From: Micrasema longulum
Lineage: Eukaryota > Arthropoda > Insecta > Trichoptera > Brachycentridae
Direction of reading: 5' to 3'
Assembly: GCA_022494885.1 (NCBI GenBank)
Contig: JAGVSM010002814.1
Location: 310,001 to 374,000 of the forward strand
DNA: 64,000 bases
Shown piece after piece: positions 20,701 through 30,969 of this stretch. The notes beneath the pieces were generated by a model that ran no database searches, had not been told where the DNA came from, and saw only the letters and a list, made by a program, of their open reading frames with translations. Within the stretch, counting starts at the first letter, position 1; every line of letters begins with the position of its first letter. A program made the position numbers and the translations under genes.

Positions 20701-22815
20701 TTAAGAATGAAAAAAAAATGTGAATCTACTAAGGGAGATAAGGTCATTAACATCACATGCCGTGCAGATGATGCTGCCATAGTGATGATGAGAACATATC
20801 CATCTCAGTGAGTAAACATCTGGAAGCCTAAGAAATGTCGTTTTTATCCACTTATTTTTTTTTCTACCGACTGGTTTCCAATCTACACAAGCTTCTTTAT
20901 TAGAGTGTACTATACTTAAAAAATCAATTCTATGTTATTTTATTTTAATTCAAACCAGTAGTCCAAATTCCAACACGAGAAATATTACTGGCGATTGAAC
21001 TATTTATAATAATAAAATAAATGGAAAGCATTGAAATATATAAAATTAATTTTCAAAAATGTGTTCTTGAGAAATTTAGATAAAAAAGTGTAATGTTATT
21101 AAAAGTTTATTCAGGTGAACGTCGTTTTACGCCAAATTCCGGTTCGAGAGATAATGGAAAATATTAGATTAGGTTTCATGTCAAAATTCTAAGAACAATC
21201 TAACGTGTTTATTAAATACATATCGTTTATACTCGTATATTCAAAATAAATTATAAATGTATTTAAAAAATACAATTTAAATGCGTTTACAAAATAAATA
21301 ATAATATCTTTATATATACAACGAACTTTTTAAAGTAAATACTAACTCACCAGTTCATCGGTACTCAATTCAATTCTCACACTTTTTTGAAAAAAGCGTT
21401 TAATTTCATTTGCTTTTATTGTTGCTTCCTTTCTTGCAGAATCAAAGCATAAACTACAAATATTTTGATAATCTTTTTATTTTAATAATAATAAAATAAA
21501 ATATACAATTACGCCCTTTTATTTTTTTAAAAAACAAAACGAAAACTAATTCGGAAACAATTTCACACACATAATAGGATACTCGCGTACTCGGTAATAT
21601 AATAAAACAACGTGTAAAAGTGTGTCTGCTATTAGAATCGCGGCGCCTACTGTCGTCTGAGGTTGGTCAAGCCGGGGAATTCTATGCCGGCACAAATTCA
21701 AAATCCCACGAGAAATAAATGCAGGAACTTACTTTAAAATACGAGAAAATGTATTTCCGTCATGTTCTGTGCGCCCGTTACAGACATTTCATTGAAAAAA
21801 TAATTTCATAATCACAAAAAATATACGCATATTGAATAATACTAATTAACTAAAATAAAAAAAATGTAAACTTATTTTACTTTTTAATTTGTGCGTGTTG
21901 TGTTTGCATTTAATTGATGAACAATATCTAAGCATAACAAATTATGATTATTATAATAGTAAAAATGGAACATCACTTAAAGCATTATGTATTTTGAAAA
22001 TTCATTCGGCTTTTCGTAGATCTCTTCGCGACTAAACAGTGTGAGATGAAGTTGGATTGGCATGGTAAACCAAAGCTCGAAGTCTTATGTTTTTCGTTTT
22101 TATAAATATATCGTATCCCATTATTGTTTTGCCCTTGTTTTTTCTTTGCTACTTAGTTTTATGTTATTTTTGTTCAGTTTCTTGCATTTATATTTCTTCA
22201 TGTAACTGTTGTAATTAGTTTAGGCCATATATATATAATAAATAAATAAATATGGGTCCATCTCCGCTCTTCGTTTCTCCTACGAAGACATATTAAGAGA
22301 TTGCTCTATTTCATCATTCGAGCAACCATGCAATACAAATTTTAAACTGTTCTCATGCAAAGTTTAAGAAAATCACAGAGTCGTTGTTTTACAATCATCG
22401 CGATATGAGTTTTTTTTTCATAATCTATTCAGTATTTTGAGTCGAATTTAGATTTTTTTGAGTTACGACTGTGTTTTGTTGGAGGTGCGACATATTTTAC
22501 TGATATTTCAGTTATTGTTACCGAGCGTGGCGTCACGTTACGCATTATACGAGTACATTTATACCATAACAATGCCATGGGAGCGAGGGAGATGACTGTC
22601 CCAAGAGCCTGCGGGGCGCGGGTGTGAAGGAGACGCAAGCTGACCTTGTCGAGGTCACCAAGCTTGTAACGGCTTCACGCAGTAAAAAACAAAAAACGCA
22701 TAAAACCTCTGGCCGCTTACATAAAGGCCAGAGCCAAGAGTTCGACAAACGTCACACGATTTTTAAAAGTTATTACTCACTTTTGCCCGTGTCCGATCTG
22801 CATGAAGAGTACAGC
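20701..22815. other. No gene recognised; some GC-richer patches
   Basis: Mostly AT-rich. A probable LINE tail (ATATATATATAATAAATAAATAAATA) is near 22228-22252. 22560-22745 is GC-richer and overlapping short ORFs occur on both strands, with CTCTGGCCGC / AAAGGCCAGAG forming a hairpin at about 22709-22735, but no known protein is recognised. Confidence 0.35.
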
Positions 22816-22925
22816 GCGTATCATCATCATCAAACCCTAATCCACACCTGATCTAGGGACTGCATTTGTTGAGTAAATGCAGCATATCAGTCTTACGCCT
22901 CGGTTACAAGTCCAGGGTACGTATT
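22815..22925 (-). mobile_element. SINE-2 3' half, minus strand
   Basis: TATCATCATCATCAAACC is the reversed ATG-repeat tail. AGGGACTGCATTTGTTG and CAGTCTTACGCCTCGGTTAC follow as in the copy at 30144-30290. The tRNA head is lost. Confidence 0.55.
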
Positions 22926-23084
22926 CTGATGAGAAGATAAAATTTATCTTAAATTTTATCTACAAAGTAATATTAAGTTTTTTGTGTGAAAAATATATGT
23001 TTAAATTTTTTTCCCTGAACATTTTCAATTACTGGTTACCAAAGAAGATACTTTGAATTATCATACAAATATACACACTTATGT

Positions 23085-23590
23085 ACATACATATCGATAT
23101 TCGTTTATACCGTCCCAGTATATACCGATGAAGATAGCCGTTCATAATCGCAGCCCAGGGTCCCGATTACAGTGGGAAGTTGACAGCGTAATCTCAAGAA
23201 AAACCGATATTAGTGTACGAAAATGAATATATTTGCATGAATATTTAAAGTATCTTCATCGGTTACCTATTTATTTATTTTATTTATTTATTTACATACT
23301 TATTATGGTTATTGTACATTATTTGAGACAATAAGTTCCAACTCCATGGGACAAAAAGTCCTGAGTTGAGATGGGACGAGCAATCATATGACACAGACAC
23401 ATGAGTATATCACCACAAATATAGGATTAGAAGCATAAAAAATAATTATAAAAAATGTATCTCATTTATTATTAATCTATAATTGAACATGTTTAAAAGA
23501 AAAAAAATGTATGCATATTCTGCTTTTCATACAGAAAACTTAATTTTACTTTCTAGATAAAATTGAAGATAAATGTTAAGAACAGTAAAA
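23085..23590 (+). repeat. REP-G copy split by a LINE tail
   Basis: 23150-23270 (CAGGGTCCCGATTACAGTGG, AAAGTATCTTCATCGG) and 23477-23590 (ATAATTGAACATGTTT, CATATTCTGCTTTTCATAC) are contiguous in the copy at 49876-50115. CTAT at 23267-23270 and 23477-23480 is the target duplication of the inserted piece. An inverted piece of the same family lies just upstream at 22930-23060. Confidence 0.65.
23271..23476 (-). mobile_element. J1-type LINE 3' end nested in REP-G
   Basis: Reversed tail TTATTTATTTTATTTATTTA, then GTTCCAACTCCATGGGAC and CCTGAGTTGAGATGGGACGA, the minus-strand version of the 3' UTR at 24960-25110. 206 bp, extremely 5'-truncated, bordered by CTAT on both sides. Confidence 0.65.
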
Positions 23591-23689
23591 TATTGCGGTG
23601 TAAAACCAACTTATAAACAAATATTCCATGTAAGCCATGTCTGGAATCAAGACCACGCGTTGCCCATTTGATCAAGTGACGGACAAATA

Positions 23690-24082
23690 CACGGACTAAA
23701 GTACACGAGGACAATACATAGATAGGACAATATTGTATTGTCCCAGGTTTGAGAACTGCCTCGACCGCGCGGGACAGAACGCTGGGACAATACGTAAATT
23801 CGGCCGCAGTTCACACCTGAGCGCTGCGGAAATGAATACGCGGCGACGTTTCTTACGAGCGAGTTCGCGAAAAATATTGTTTCTTTATACCAAGATATAG
23901 GACGAACGAAATAACAAAAATGCATTTTTTCCGCCGGGTGCGACACGCACGCGTCCAGCAAATCGCTTTTGACCTAAGGTTATGTCTGTGAGCGTTCACA
24001 CGAGACAATGCGGCCGCGCGCGGTGGTGGGAGTGATCATTGTCCCGCGCAGATAACCTGCCCGTCTATCATTGTGACAATGT
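23690..24082. other. CpG-rich block with recurrent ACAAT/ATTGT words
   Basis: Much richer in G+C and CpG than its neighbours (GGCCGCAGTTCACACC, GCGGCGACG, GCGGCCGCGCGCGG). GGACAAT or its complement ATTGTCC occurs at least five times (23720-23790, about 24037), plus GAGACAATGCGG. CTAAGGTTAT and CAGATAACCT form an inverted pair. No ORF with recognisable features. Could be a non-autonomous transposon or an unmethylated regulatory block; undecided. Confidence 0.4.
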
Positions 24083-24106
24083 GAGAGAGAGAGAGAGAGA
24101 GAGAGA
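24083..24106 (+). repeat. GA microsatellite
   Basis: Twelve uninterrupted GA units directly after ATTGTGACAATGT. Confidence 0.95.
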
Positions 24107-24114
24107 ATGTTCAA

Positions 24115-25130
24115 TATTTTGGAAGAGCGATTAAACTCTTAATTATATACTTAGGACTAACAATCGACAGACAATTGACATGGACAATTCATATCAACAA
24201 TTTAATTAGCAAAGTGGCGACATTATCGAGTCTTTTTAAAAAACTTTGTTTCAATAACGGAAAAATTCTAATATATGAAGCCTATGTAAAAACTAAAATA
24301 TGTTATATGCAACTAGGTGCTATGGGGAACAGGAAATCAAAATGACATAAACAAACTACAAAGACAGCAAAATAAAATATTAAAGTTAGTATATGAACTT
24401 CCCTATCTAATAGCAACTAAAGAACTCTTTAAACAAACTAAGCAATTAAATGTAACTGAGCTCGTTAAACTAGAATCCTTAAAATTTATTCATAAGTTAG
24501 CCAGTGATGTAATTGTAGGCGAAGAACTAAAACTTGAAAAAATATATAATAAGCATGGACACATTAGGAGAATATCAGAAAAATATCATACACAACCTTT
24601 TTAAACGAGACAAGGACAGTAGAGACTAATAAACCAGGGACTGAATTTATACAATAAACTACCAAACAAAACTCAATAAAAGACTCAGACAACCTTTACA
24701 AAAGATGTTTAAAATATTATCATTTACAGTAGAATATTAATTTTAAAAGAAAAAATATTTTGTTAAATATATAAAACCAGTAATATCAATATTTTTTTTA
24801 AATAAAGAGTCAAAAACTATTTTCAAGAAAGGAGTTAAGGACTGGATTTTCCTTAGTGCGAGGGATTTGAGTGGGAAACTCCTTAATGATTTTCCGAATG
24901 TTTGAGTTTACTGTTTACCATATTGATGTGCCATATATTTGTTTTTTTTTTGTTATTATTATTATTACTATGTTTCTGATCCTATAAAATATTTTTGATG
25001 ATATACTCTTGTGTCTGTGTCAACTAATTGCTCGTCCCCAACTCAACACAGGACTTTTAGTCTCATGGATTTGGGAATTATGTCTCAAGTAATGTGTAAT
25101 AAACTAGCTTTAAGTAAGTAAATAAATGTC
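24115..25130 (+). mobile_element. Jockey-like LINE J1, 5'-truncated, copy 1
   Basis: Reads YLGLTIDRQLTWTIHINNLI, ILIYEAYVKTKICYMQL, then (24317-24604) WGTGNQNDINKLQRQQNKIL and VKLESLKFIHKLASDVIV. This is the thumb/C-terminal part of a Jockey-type ORF2. Frameshift near 24320 and stop at 24602. A long 3' UTR ends GTAAGTAAGTAAATAAAT at about 25110-25127. It matches the minus copy at 40862-41645 in the coding part. Confidence 0.8.
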
Positions 25131-25154
25131 TCGGAATGTCAAACATATTGATAT

Positions 25155-25985
25155 TCATACGTAGATATTTTTTTTTTAAATTTAAATTTTATTTTTATTA
25201 ATAAAAAATAAAAATACAATATTACAACTAAATACATTTTTTTTTACATTAATTAAATACATATATTTACATTAACGTTTCCTATTACGTAAAAGAAATA
25301 AACAATTATTGTGTACATAATGGGGAGTGACGTCTTACAATAGTTTATTTTATTTTAATTAATAATATTTTAGGATAACATATATAGATATAAATTACAA
25401 AAAAAAATATAAACGATGTTTTTAATCAGTGTTACATAAAGTTGAATTATAGATGTAACTTTTCACTTTTTTCATAAATATATTGTATTCCTGACTGTAC
25501 GTTTTATTACCTTTGTTCATTTCATTAAAGAAAAATATTCCTCTGTAAGTATAATGATGCTGTGCAGTAATTGTTTTTAATTTAGGAATTAAGATATTAC
25601 CACCTTTTCTAGGTCGCGTACTTACGTTTTTTGACCTAGAAATACTACTATTTATTTTATCTTTATGTATTTGAAGCAAACAATTCTTTTTATATAGCAA
25701 TTTTATATCTAAAACCTTATTTTTTTTAAATAATTGAATAGTGGGAAAAGTAGACGGTTTTTTCAAAATGACTTTTTGTATTTTTCCCCATCCGATTATT
25801 CCGTACTGTATAATACATCGGATCCTTGGATAGAACAATATTGTGTTGTCCACGAGTAAACGCTTCTTAATACATAATATACTAATAATAAAATGAGGTA
25901 ATAAAACGTGGTTATACAATTTAATACAACACAACACAAGTCGTAGGGGTAAAACAAAACAATAAACAATTCTAAGGACGCCATA
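25155..25985 (-). mobile_element. Jockey-like LINE J2, 5'-truncated, copy 1
   Basis: Minus-strand ORF 25422-25937 includes IQYGIIGWGKIQKVILKK, QLFKKNKVLDIKLLYKKNC and GIFFFNEMNKG before stopping. The YGIIGWG motif is the marker of Jockey-type C-terminal regions. The 3' UTR and reversed A-rich tail lie at 25155-25420. A shorter second copy is at 45530-45830. 130 or more codons of tail are open, so this copy is fairly young. Confidence 0.75.
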
Positions 25986-26874
25986 ATAACGTGAGGCGGT
26001 CAGTGCCCCTATACCCTATAGGCCTCATTGCAATTACCTCTTTTTCTGACACGAAATTAAAAAAACTTCAAAGCCACAGAAACGGGAGGTACTATATGTA
26101 ATGTCCACTTATCATGCATATGAATGTATGTATATTTAATTTCTGTACCTCAGGATGCAAATCCAAACGTCAAATGTTCAACAATAGCCTAAAGAATCTA
26201 CCTTCTCCAAGTGATTTCTAATAACTCAGAACATTCATTTTGTATGCTCAGTATCTTAATACATTGGTTCTTTCATTATAAGACTTACATTTCTTCAAAA
26301 TCAATGGACATGATTATAAACTGGATACAAAAATCGAAACGTCATTTCATCAAATTCTGTATTTGGATCCGGTCTGCCTCTGTGGTACAAATTTTAAAAT
26401 ATGGAATTATTTTTAGTGACCGACAAATGTTTCAGTTTCGGTTTCAGCTGATTTCGGCCAACAATACAAGTTTTGGTTTCGGTTAAAAAATAGCTGAAAG
26501 TTCGGCTCAGCCGAAACGTGTAGAATTACGTTCGACTGATTAAGTTCTCGTGAGTTCTGAGATCTTTCATATTTATATTACTGTAATTCCTTTATAGCTC
26601 ATAAGTTAATGTTCCTATTGCGTACATTGAATAACTGTTGCGTATAAGTTATTTAAAATCGAAGGCCATTTTTAGGGGAAGTGTACAAGTTTGGATTTTG
26701 TCCAAGGGAAGACACTATTGCAGGAGACTGTCGCGAGACATTGCATAGATTTGTACACTATTCAGCGTGTTGTCCAGATGTTTATTTAAACGTATGTTTA
26801 TGTAATATATTTTTTTATTTTCTGTAATACTCGTAATATGCATGCTTCCACTTTCCATTATGTTGTATCCCAAC

Positions 26875-27640
26875 TAGAGATCCAAGGCGGTAAAATTACC
26901 ACGGTATTTTACGGGAATTTTACCAGATTTTGGTAAAATACAGCATTTTTCGGTAAGAAACGAAGTTGAGGTACATTTTTTTATTTTTTAAGATATTACA
27001 AATACGAGTAGCTTTGTTTTAGGACACTTTACATGACTGAAAACCAGGTTTAGATCCATTGGGTGGTTGTCGAGATTTATTATAAGTATGGGGTTCAAGG
27101 TCATACGGTATGTACTTTTTTCAATTTTTTAAAAATAAAAAACGTTAATATGTTTTGAAATTTAACAGGATTGGTGGACAAAGGGCCCTTAGTAAAACCT
27201 TAAGCTTGTGACCTTGAACGACCACCGCTCATGCCGCGATTTTGAAAAAATGGTGCTTAAAATCGGTTTTTGTGTATAATTACGTCACTGTAGATTTTGT
27301 AGAAAAAAATGTACAAAAGTCTGAGAAAATAAAATTTACTTAAAAATCGTGATATTTTTTTTTTCGTTGGACCAATATTTTTCAAGATACACGTTTGAAC
27401 ATCTAATACATTTTATCAAAATAGCGAAAAAGCGGTATTTACACTAACATTTTACTAATTATTTGATAGTTGACCTACGAAAAGTCATCATCATCATCTT
27501 CATCATTCTATGTCCACTACCTAGTTGGAGCATATGGTGTTCACAAAGATCCTCCAGGCATCTCGGTTGGATGCCAGCTCCTGTGTAAATTACGGTATTT
27601 TACCGCGTCTTTTAGTAAAATTACGTAATTTTCATCCATA
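26875..27640. mobile_element. Second hAT-like element with 8-bp target duplication
   Basis: Begins TAGAGATCC and ends TCATCCATA (inverted ends TAGAGATCC / TATGGATGA). Exact 8-bp direct repeat ATCCCAAC at 26867-26874 and 27641-27648. Subterminal GGTAAAATTACC, GGTATTTTAC and TTTTACC words are repeated at both ends. It sits inside a LINE 3' UTR whose AACTCAACACAGG motif resumes at 27646. No transposase coding is seen; 766 bp. Confidence 0.7.
27487..27590 (-). mobile_element. RTE-like LINE tail inside the hAT-like element
   Basis: The minus strand reads ELASNRDAWRIFVNTICSN and stops at 27532. It is followed by ATGATGAAGATGATGATGA (27488-27507 reversed), a typical RTE ATG tail. Only ~100 bp inserted. 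Confidence 0.6.
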
Positions 27641-28137
27641 ATCCCAACTAAACACAGGGTCCTCATAGAGTTAGGAAACGTTATTATTTATTTAGTAATG
27701 TGTATTTTAGTATTAATGAATAAATAAATAAGTAAAATAAATATGTATAACATAACAACGAACCAAAAAGCGGTAAAAATGAACAAATTTACTAATGAAA
27801 TTTATAAAATTTATTTAATGGTGTACTCGTATTTTATTTGACATTTATTTTAATGAACTCATAAGGTTTAATAATAAAAGCGTCTAATACTGGGCTCTTG
27901 AAGTGACTTTTAACTTATTTAAATAAGTTTCGTTTTTTGGTTTCAGCCGAAACTAAAACAGAAGCCGAAATTCGGTTTCGGATAAAAATCTTGTCTCGGC
28001 ATGTCACTAATATTTTTTTTAGGTAACTCTAAAAATGTCCTAAGTGCTTTTATAATTAAAAAAAGATATGTTAGATAAATGGAACCTAAATGCTGATAAC
28101 CTGGCAACACGTAAGCCAATTTTTATTGGATTAAATA

Positions 28138-28307
28138 TTTATTTACATGCATTAGTTTATTACACATTATTTGAGACATAAGTCCCAACTCCTTGGGACT
28201 AAAAGTCCATGTGTTGAGATGGGACGAACAATTAGTTGACACAGACACAAGAGTATGTCACCGCAAATATAGGATCAGAAACACAAAAAATAATTCAAAA
28301 ACACATA
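28138..28307 (-). mobile_element. J1-type LINE 3' end, minus
   Basis: TTATTACACATTATTTGAGA, AGTCCCAACTCCTTGGGACT and GTGTTGAGATGGGACGAAC reproduce the 3' UTR of the copy at 24950-25100 in reverse. It abuts a REP-B copy. Confidence 0.6.
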
Positions 28308-28560
28308 TACAGGGTGTTCATCAAACCCTGTCACATCTGAAACCACGATGATCAGTATGAGCGAGAAGACATATTGGCACATTAAAATATTTTTTTTTAG
28401 AATGAATAAGATTTCAAAAAATAAAATATCAAAAAAAGCGAATGGTTGTTAACTTCTGCAGGGGTGAAACGAGGAGGGAGAAGGGGGGAGTCTGATACTG
28501 CGCCGCGCTCCCCTCACTTCTCCTCTGCAGAAGTAAGCAACCATTTGTTTTTTTAAATAT
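28308..28560. repeat. REP-B copy 2, right arm missing
   Basis: TACAGGGTGTTCATC, CACGATGATCAGTATGAGC, GGTTGTTAACTTCTGCAGGG, GCGCCGCGCTCCCC and AGAAGTAAGCAACC are present. The closing CACCCTGTA is absent; the sequence leaves the family after 28555. Confidence 0.7.
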
Positions 28561-28607
28561 ATATTATTTTTTTACATTTACGTTCTGTGTAACATTCACC
28601 TAAATGT

Positions 28608-29143
28608 ATTTCTTGGCTAGTGTCGCGGATTCACAGATCAGAGGTCCGAGGTTTAAATCTCACTCTACCACAACTTGATTCCAATTTTTTAAAAGTGAGT
28701 TATTTACAACTTTTTAAATGGCCATCAAAATTTAGATATTAATATTATTGTGGAGAGCAACACCAAAAGCCGTGTGGTTGGCACGTCGGGGTCATCATTT
28801 GTATGGATGGGTGCGCGTGAATTGATTTGAGGTTAAATGAGAAAGATGGATTACAATTAAAGTTATTTATGGAGTTGATACACACGAGTTACATCCTTAC
28901 AATTTTGTACACAAGGAATTTACAATAGCGAACACTGGACGGAGAGCTGTGGTGAGCGGCACAAAATATCAAGACGAAATGTGAAATGTTATTCAGGGGC
29001 ACGACGTTTAATACCTTGTCCGAGCTGACGTTGCAACGAATTACGCGTTGCGGGTCAAAGCGGGGTTCGGCTCTGCCAACCACTCGGCTTTTGGTGTTGT
29101 TCTCCACATTATAAATACGAGTAAATCGTAAGAACGCAAATAT
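28608..29143 (+). mobile_element. SINE-1 copy split by an LTR-like insertion
   Basis: Left part (TTGGCTAGTGTCGCGGATTC, AACTTGATTCC) and right part after 29108 (GTAAATCGTAAGAACGCAAA) together make a SINE-1. The B box is altered (GGTTTAAATC), so it is an old copy. Confidence 0.65.
28749..29108 (-). mobile_element. LTR-like element with long inverted ends
   Basis: 360 bp, TGTGGAGAGCAACACC ... GGTGTTGTTCTCCACA. About 33 bp at each end are near-perfect inverted copies (also CAAAAGCCG and TGGTTGG). TTAT on both sides (28745-28748, 29109-29112) is a probable 4-bp target duplication. On the minus strand it has CATAAATAACTTTAATTG (AATAA-type signal) and GATGACCCCGACGTG, which resembles sequence next to LTRs in insect retroelements. 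Long inverted ends are unusual for an LTR, so the class is open. Confidence 0.6.
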
Positions 29144-29397
29144 TTTTTTTCATAACTTAAACCAACTAATGACAAGATCACGAGCGAGCTCTATCTGCCC
29201 ATTAAAAAAAAACTGTAATATGAAAATAAAAGATTTCCTTAGTTTAAAAAAAAAATTAAAGTAAAAGTTAAGATAATTTTTTTGAATGGTTAGAAAGTAT
29301 TGCTTTAGCAATAAGCTTGATAAAGTGCATATATTTTTTTGAATTGAAGTTTAAAATAAATAAATAAGCCCATTAAATGGCTAAGCTATTATTTTCT

Positions 29398-29770
29398 ACG
29401 AATGATGAAATCAGGAGAGAGTGTAAATCTGAGACAAGTATAATTGATAAGATTAAAAAAGGGTCTCTGAGATGGTTTGGTCACGTAGAACGAATGGACG
29501 ATGAGAGAATGGTAAAACAAGTATATATGGCAAAAATGAACGGCAACGTTAGACGAGGACGACCAAGGAAGACGTGGCATGATCAGATAAACCAAAATCT
29601 TAAGTCTGGTCATGTCAAAAGCAGACAGAACCGAAGGGCATGTATGACAAGATGTATGAATGTGGAAGAAGCTAGGAGTGTATGCCAGGATAGACGTGTG
29701 TGGCGGTCCATTCTCTCTGCCTATCCCTACGGGGAAATGGCGTGATGGTAGTAGTAGTAGTAGTAGTAGT
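29398..29770 (+). mobile_element. RTE-2 LINE 3' end, copy 1 (TAG tail)
   Basis: The open frame reads TNDEIRRECKSETSIIDKIK, LRWFGHVERMDDERMVKQVY, NVRRGRPRKTWHDQINQNL and EEARSVCQDRRVWRSILSAY, stops at 29743-29745 and is followed by TAG repeats (29747-29770). This is the C-terminal tail of an RTE-clade reverse transcriptase. Severely 5'-truncated but with an uninterrupted frame, so recent. Confidence 0.85.
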
Positions 29771-29821
29771 CAAAAATGTTCTGAGCCCGTACTCTTATTT
29801 TAATAAATATAATTTGTAATA

Positions 29822-30477
29822 AGGAGTTCAGTGCTACAGGAAATTGAGTATAAAAAATGTTTTCTTACAAGCAGTAGCAAATAAGAGCATCTAATTGTAC
29901 GGCGAAGTTTCTTAAAAATGTATCTAAAAAAAACATAAAAATTTACTACTTTAAATGACGTCATAAGTTCTTCTAAATCAACTAATGATAGATTACCATT
30001 TTCTAGGAAGCCAACCCACCAATCAGGACAACTCGCCGAAGAGAACTAGTGACGTCACGCACGGATTAATTAAAAAATCAGAAAATTAAAAAAAATCGTT
30101 GCGACCAAAATACGTTAGATAAAAAATAAAATAGCTTTGTTTAATCATCATCATCATAATTCCCTTTCCGCGCCTAATGGTGCCTAGGGCACTGCATTGG
30201 TACACCAATTGCAGTGTATCTTGATCATTTTTGTTACATGACGGAAAGATGATCAGTCTTACACTTCAGGTGCCAGTCCAGGGACTATGAAATATTGTAC
30301 TGTAAAAACACATTTTGAAATAAATATTTCATGTCAACCAAGTCGGGAATCGAACCCGAGACCTCTTGCATGGTAGGAGGATGCGCGGACCACTTCACCA
30401 CTAGGCCGACAAATGTTTTTTTTGCTTTTTTTGATAGTAATATAAAAAAATATAAAAAAACACTGAACTTTACTCAT
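29822..30477 (-). repeat. REP-C copy (inverted) with nested SINE-2
   Basis: Starts GGAGTTCAGTGCTACAGG, includes TACGGCGAAGTTTCTT, AAATGACGTCATAAGTTC and CCAATCAGGACAACTCGCCG, is broken at 30143, and resumes at 30411 to end ACACTGAACTTTACTCATTT. The two ends pair as in the complete copy at 17695. Confidence 0.65.
30144..30410 (-). mobile_element. SINE-2, full length, minus strand
   Basis: Reversed ATG-repeat tail (ATCATCATCATCATAATTCC) at 30144, body with GTGCCTAGGGCACTGCATTG, and tRNA-like head with B box complement GGGAATCGAACCCGAG and A-box region CCACTAGGCCGAC. About 267 bp. Same family as 41938-42200. Confidence 0.8.
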
Positions 30478-30960
30478 TTTACGGAGAAGTTTCAAGAAAA
30501 TGTATGAAAAAAATATTCAAAATCGTTTTAATAAAAAAACTACTTTGAACCATGTCACCAGAATCAACCAATCAAATACAGCGTTTTTATGTGTTGTGAT
30601 AGATTTCCGGTTTCTGGTAGCCATTTTAAATATTTAAGTCGGATCGGGTTGTGGTCCTGTGGCTAGTGTTTCGGACTCACTGACCAAAGGTCCGTGGTTC
30701 GAATCCTACTCTACTCCAACTTGATTCCCATTTTCTAATAGTGAGTTATTTACAACTCGTTGAAAATGGTCCTCAAAACAAAATATTTGGGTAAATCATA
30801 AGAACGCAAATATTTCTCTGTCTTTTTTTAAAAAAAAGTGTATTTCTATGCTACTGGGGTCTACTTTCAAATGTCAGCAGAACTCACAGACGAGAACTTG
30901 TGACGTTACGGGCAGAGTAGTTCAAAAATTACAAAACTTTAAAAAATCATAGTGATGATA
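30478..30960 (-). repeat. Second REP-C-like segment with nested SINE-1
   Basis: ACGGAGAAGTTTCAAGAAAA, CCAATCAAATACAGCG, then a SINE-1 (30642-30812), then GAACTTGTGACGTTACGGGC. The word order follows REP-C, but divergence is high and the ends are not clear. Confidence 0.45.
30642..30812 (+). mobile_element. SINE-1, full length
   Basis: GGGTTGTGGTCCTGTGGCTA, B box GGTTCGAATCC, AACTTGATTCCCATTTTC, AGTGAGTTATTTACAACTCG and final AAGAACGCAAATATTT. The best preserved + strand copy. Confidence 0.8.
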
Positions 30961-30969
30961 ATACGATTC

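Larger units (their letters stand above)
26414..28010. mobile_element. hAT-like element with nested insertions
   Basis: Left end TAGTGACCGACAAATGTTTC with subterminal TTTCGGTTTCAGC and GTTTCGG words. The right end, inverted, is TAGTGACATGCCGAGAC with CCGAAACCG words. Such GAAACCG-rich subterminal arrays behind a TAGTGA end are typical of insect hAT-like elements. The middle is occupied by younger insertions (26875-27640 and surrounding LINE sequence). An 8-bp target duplication is not clear. Confidence 0.5.

Noticed and set aside
24083..24106. GA tract as a promoter GAGA element
   Set aside because: No neighbouring gene start is recognisable; treated as a microsatellite.
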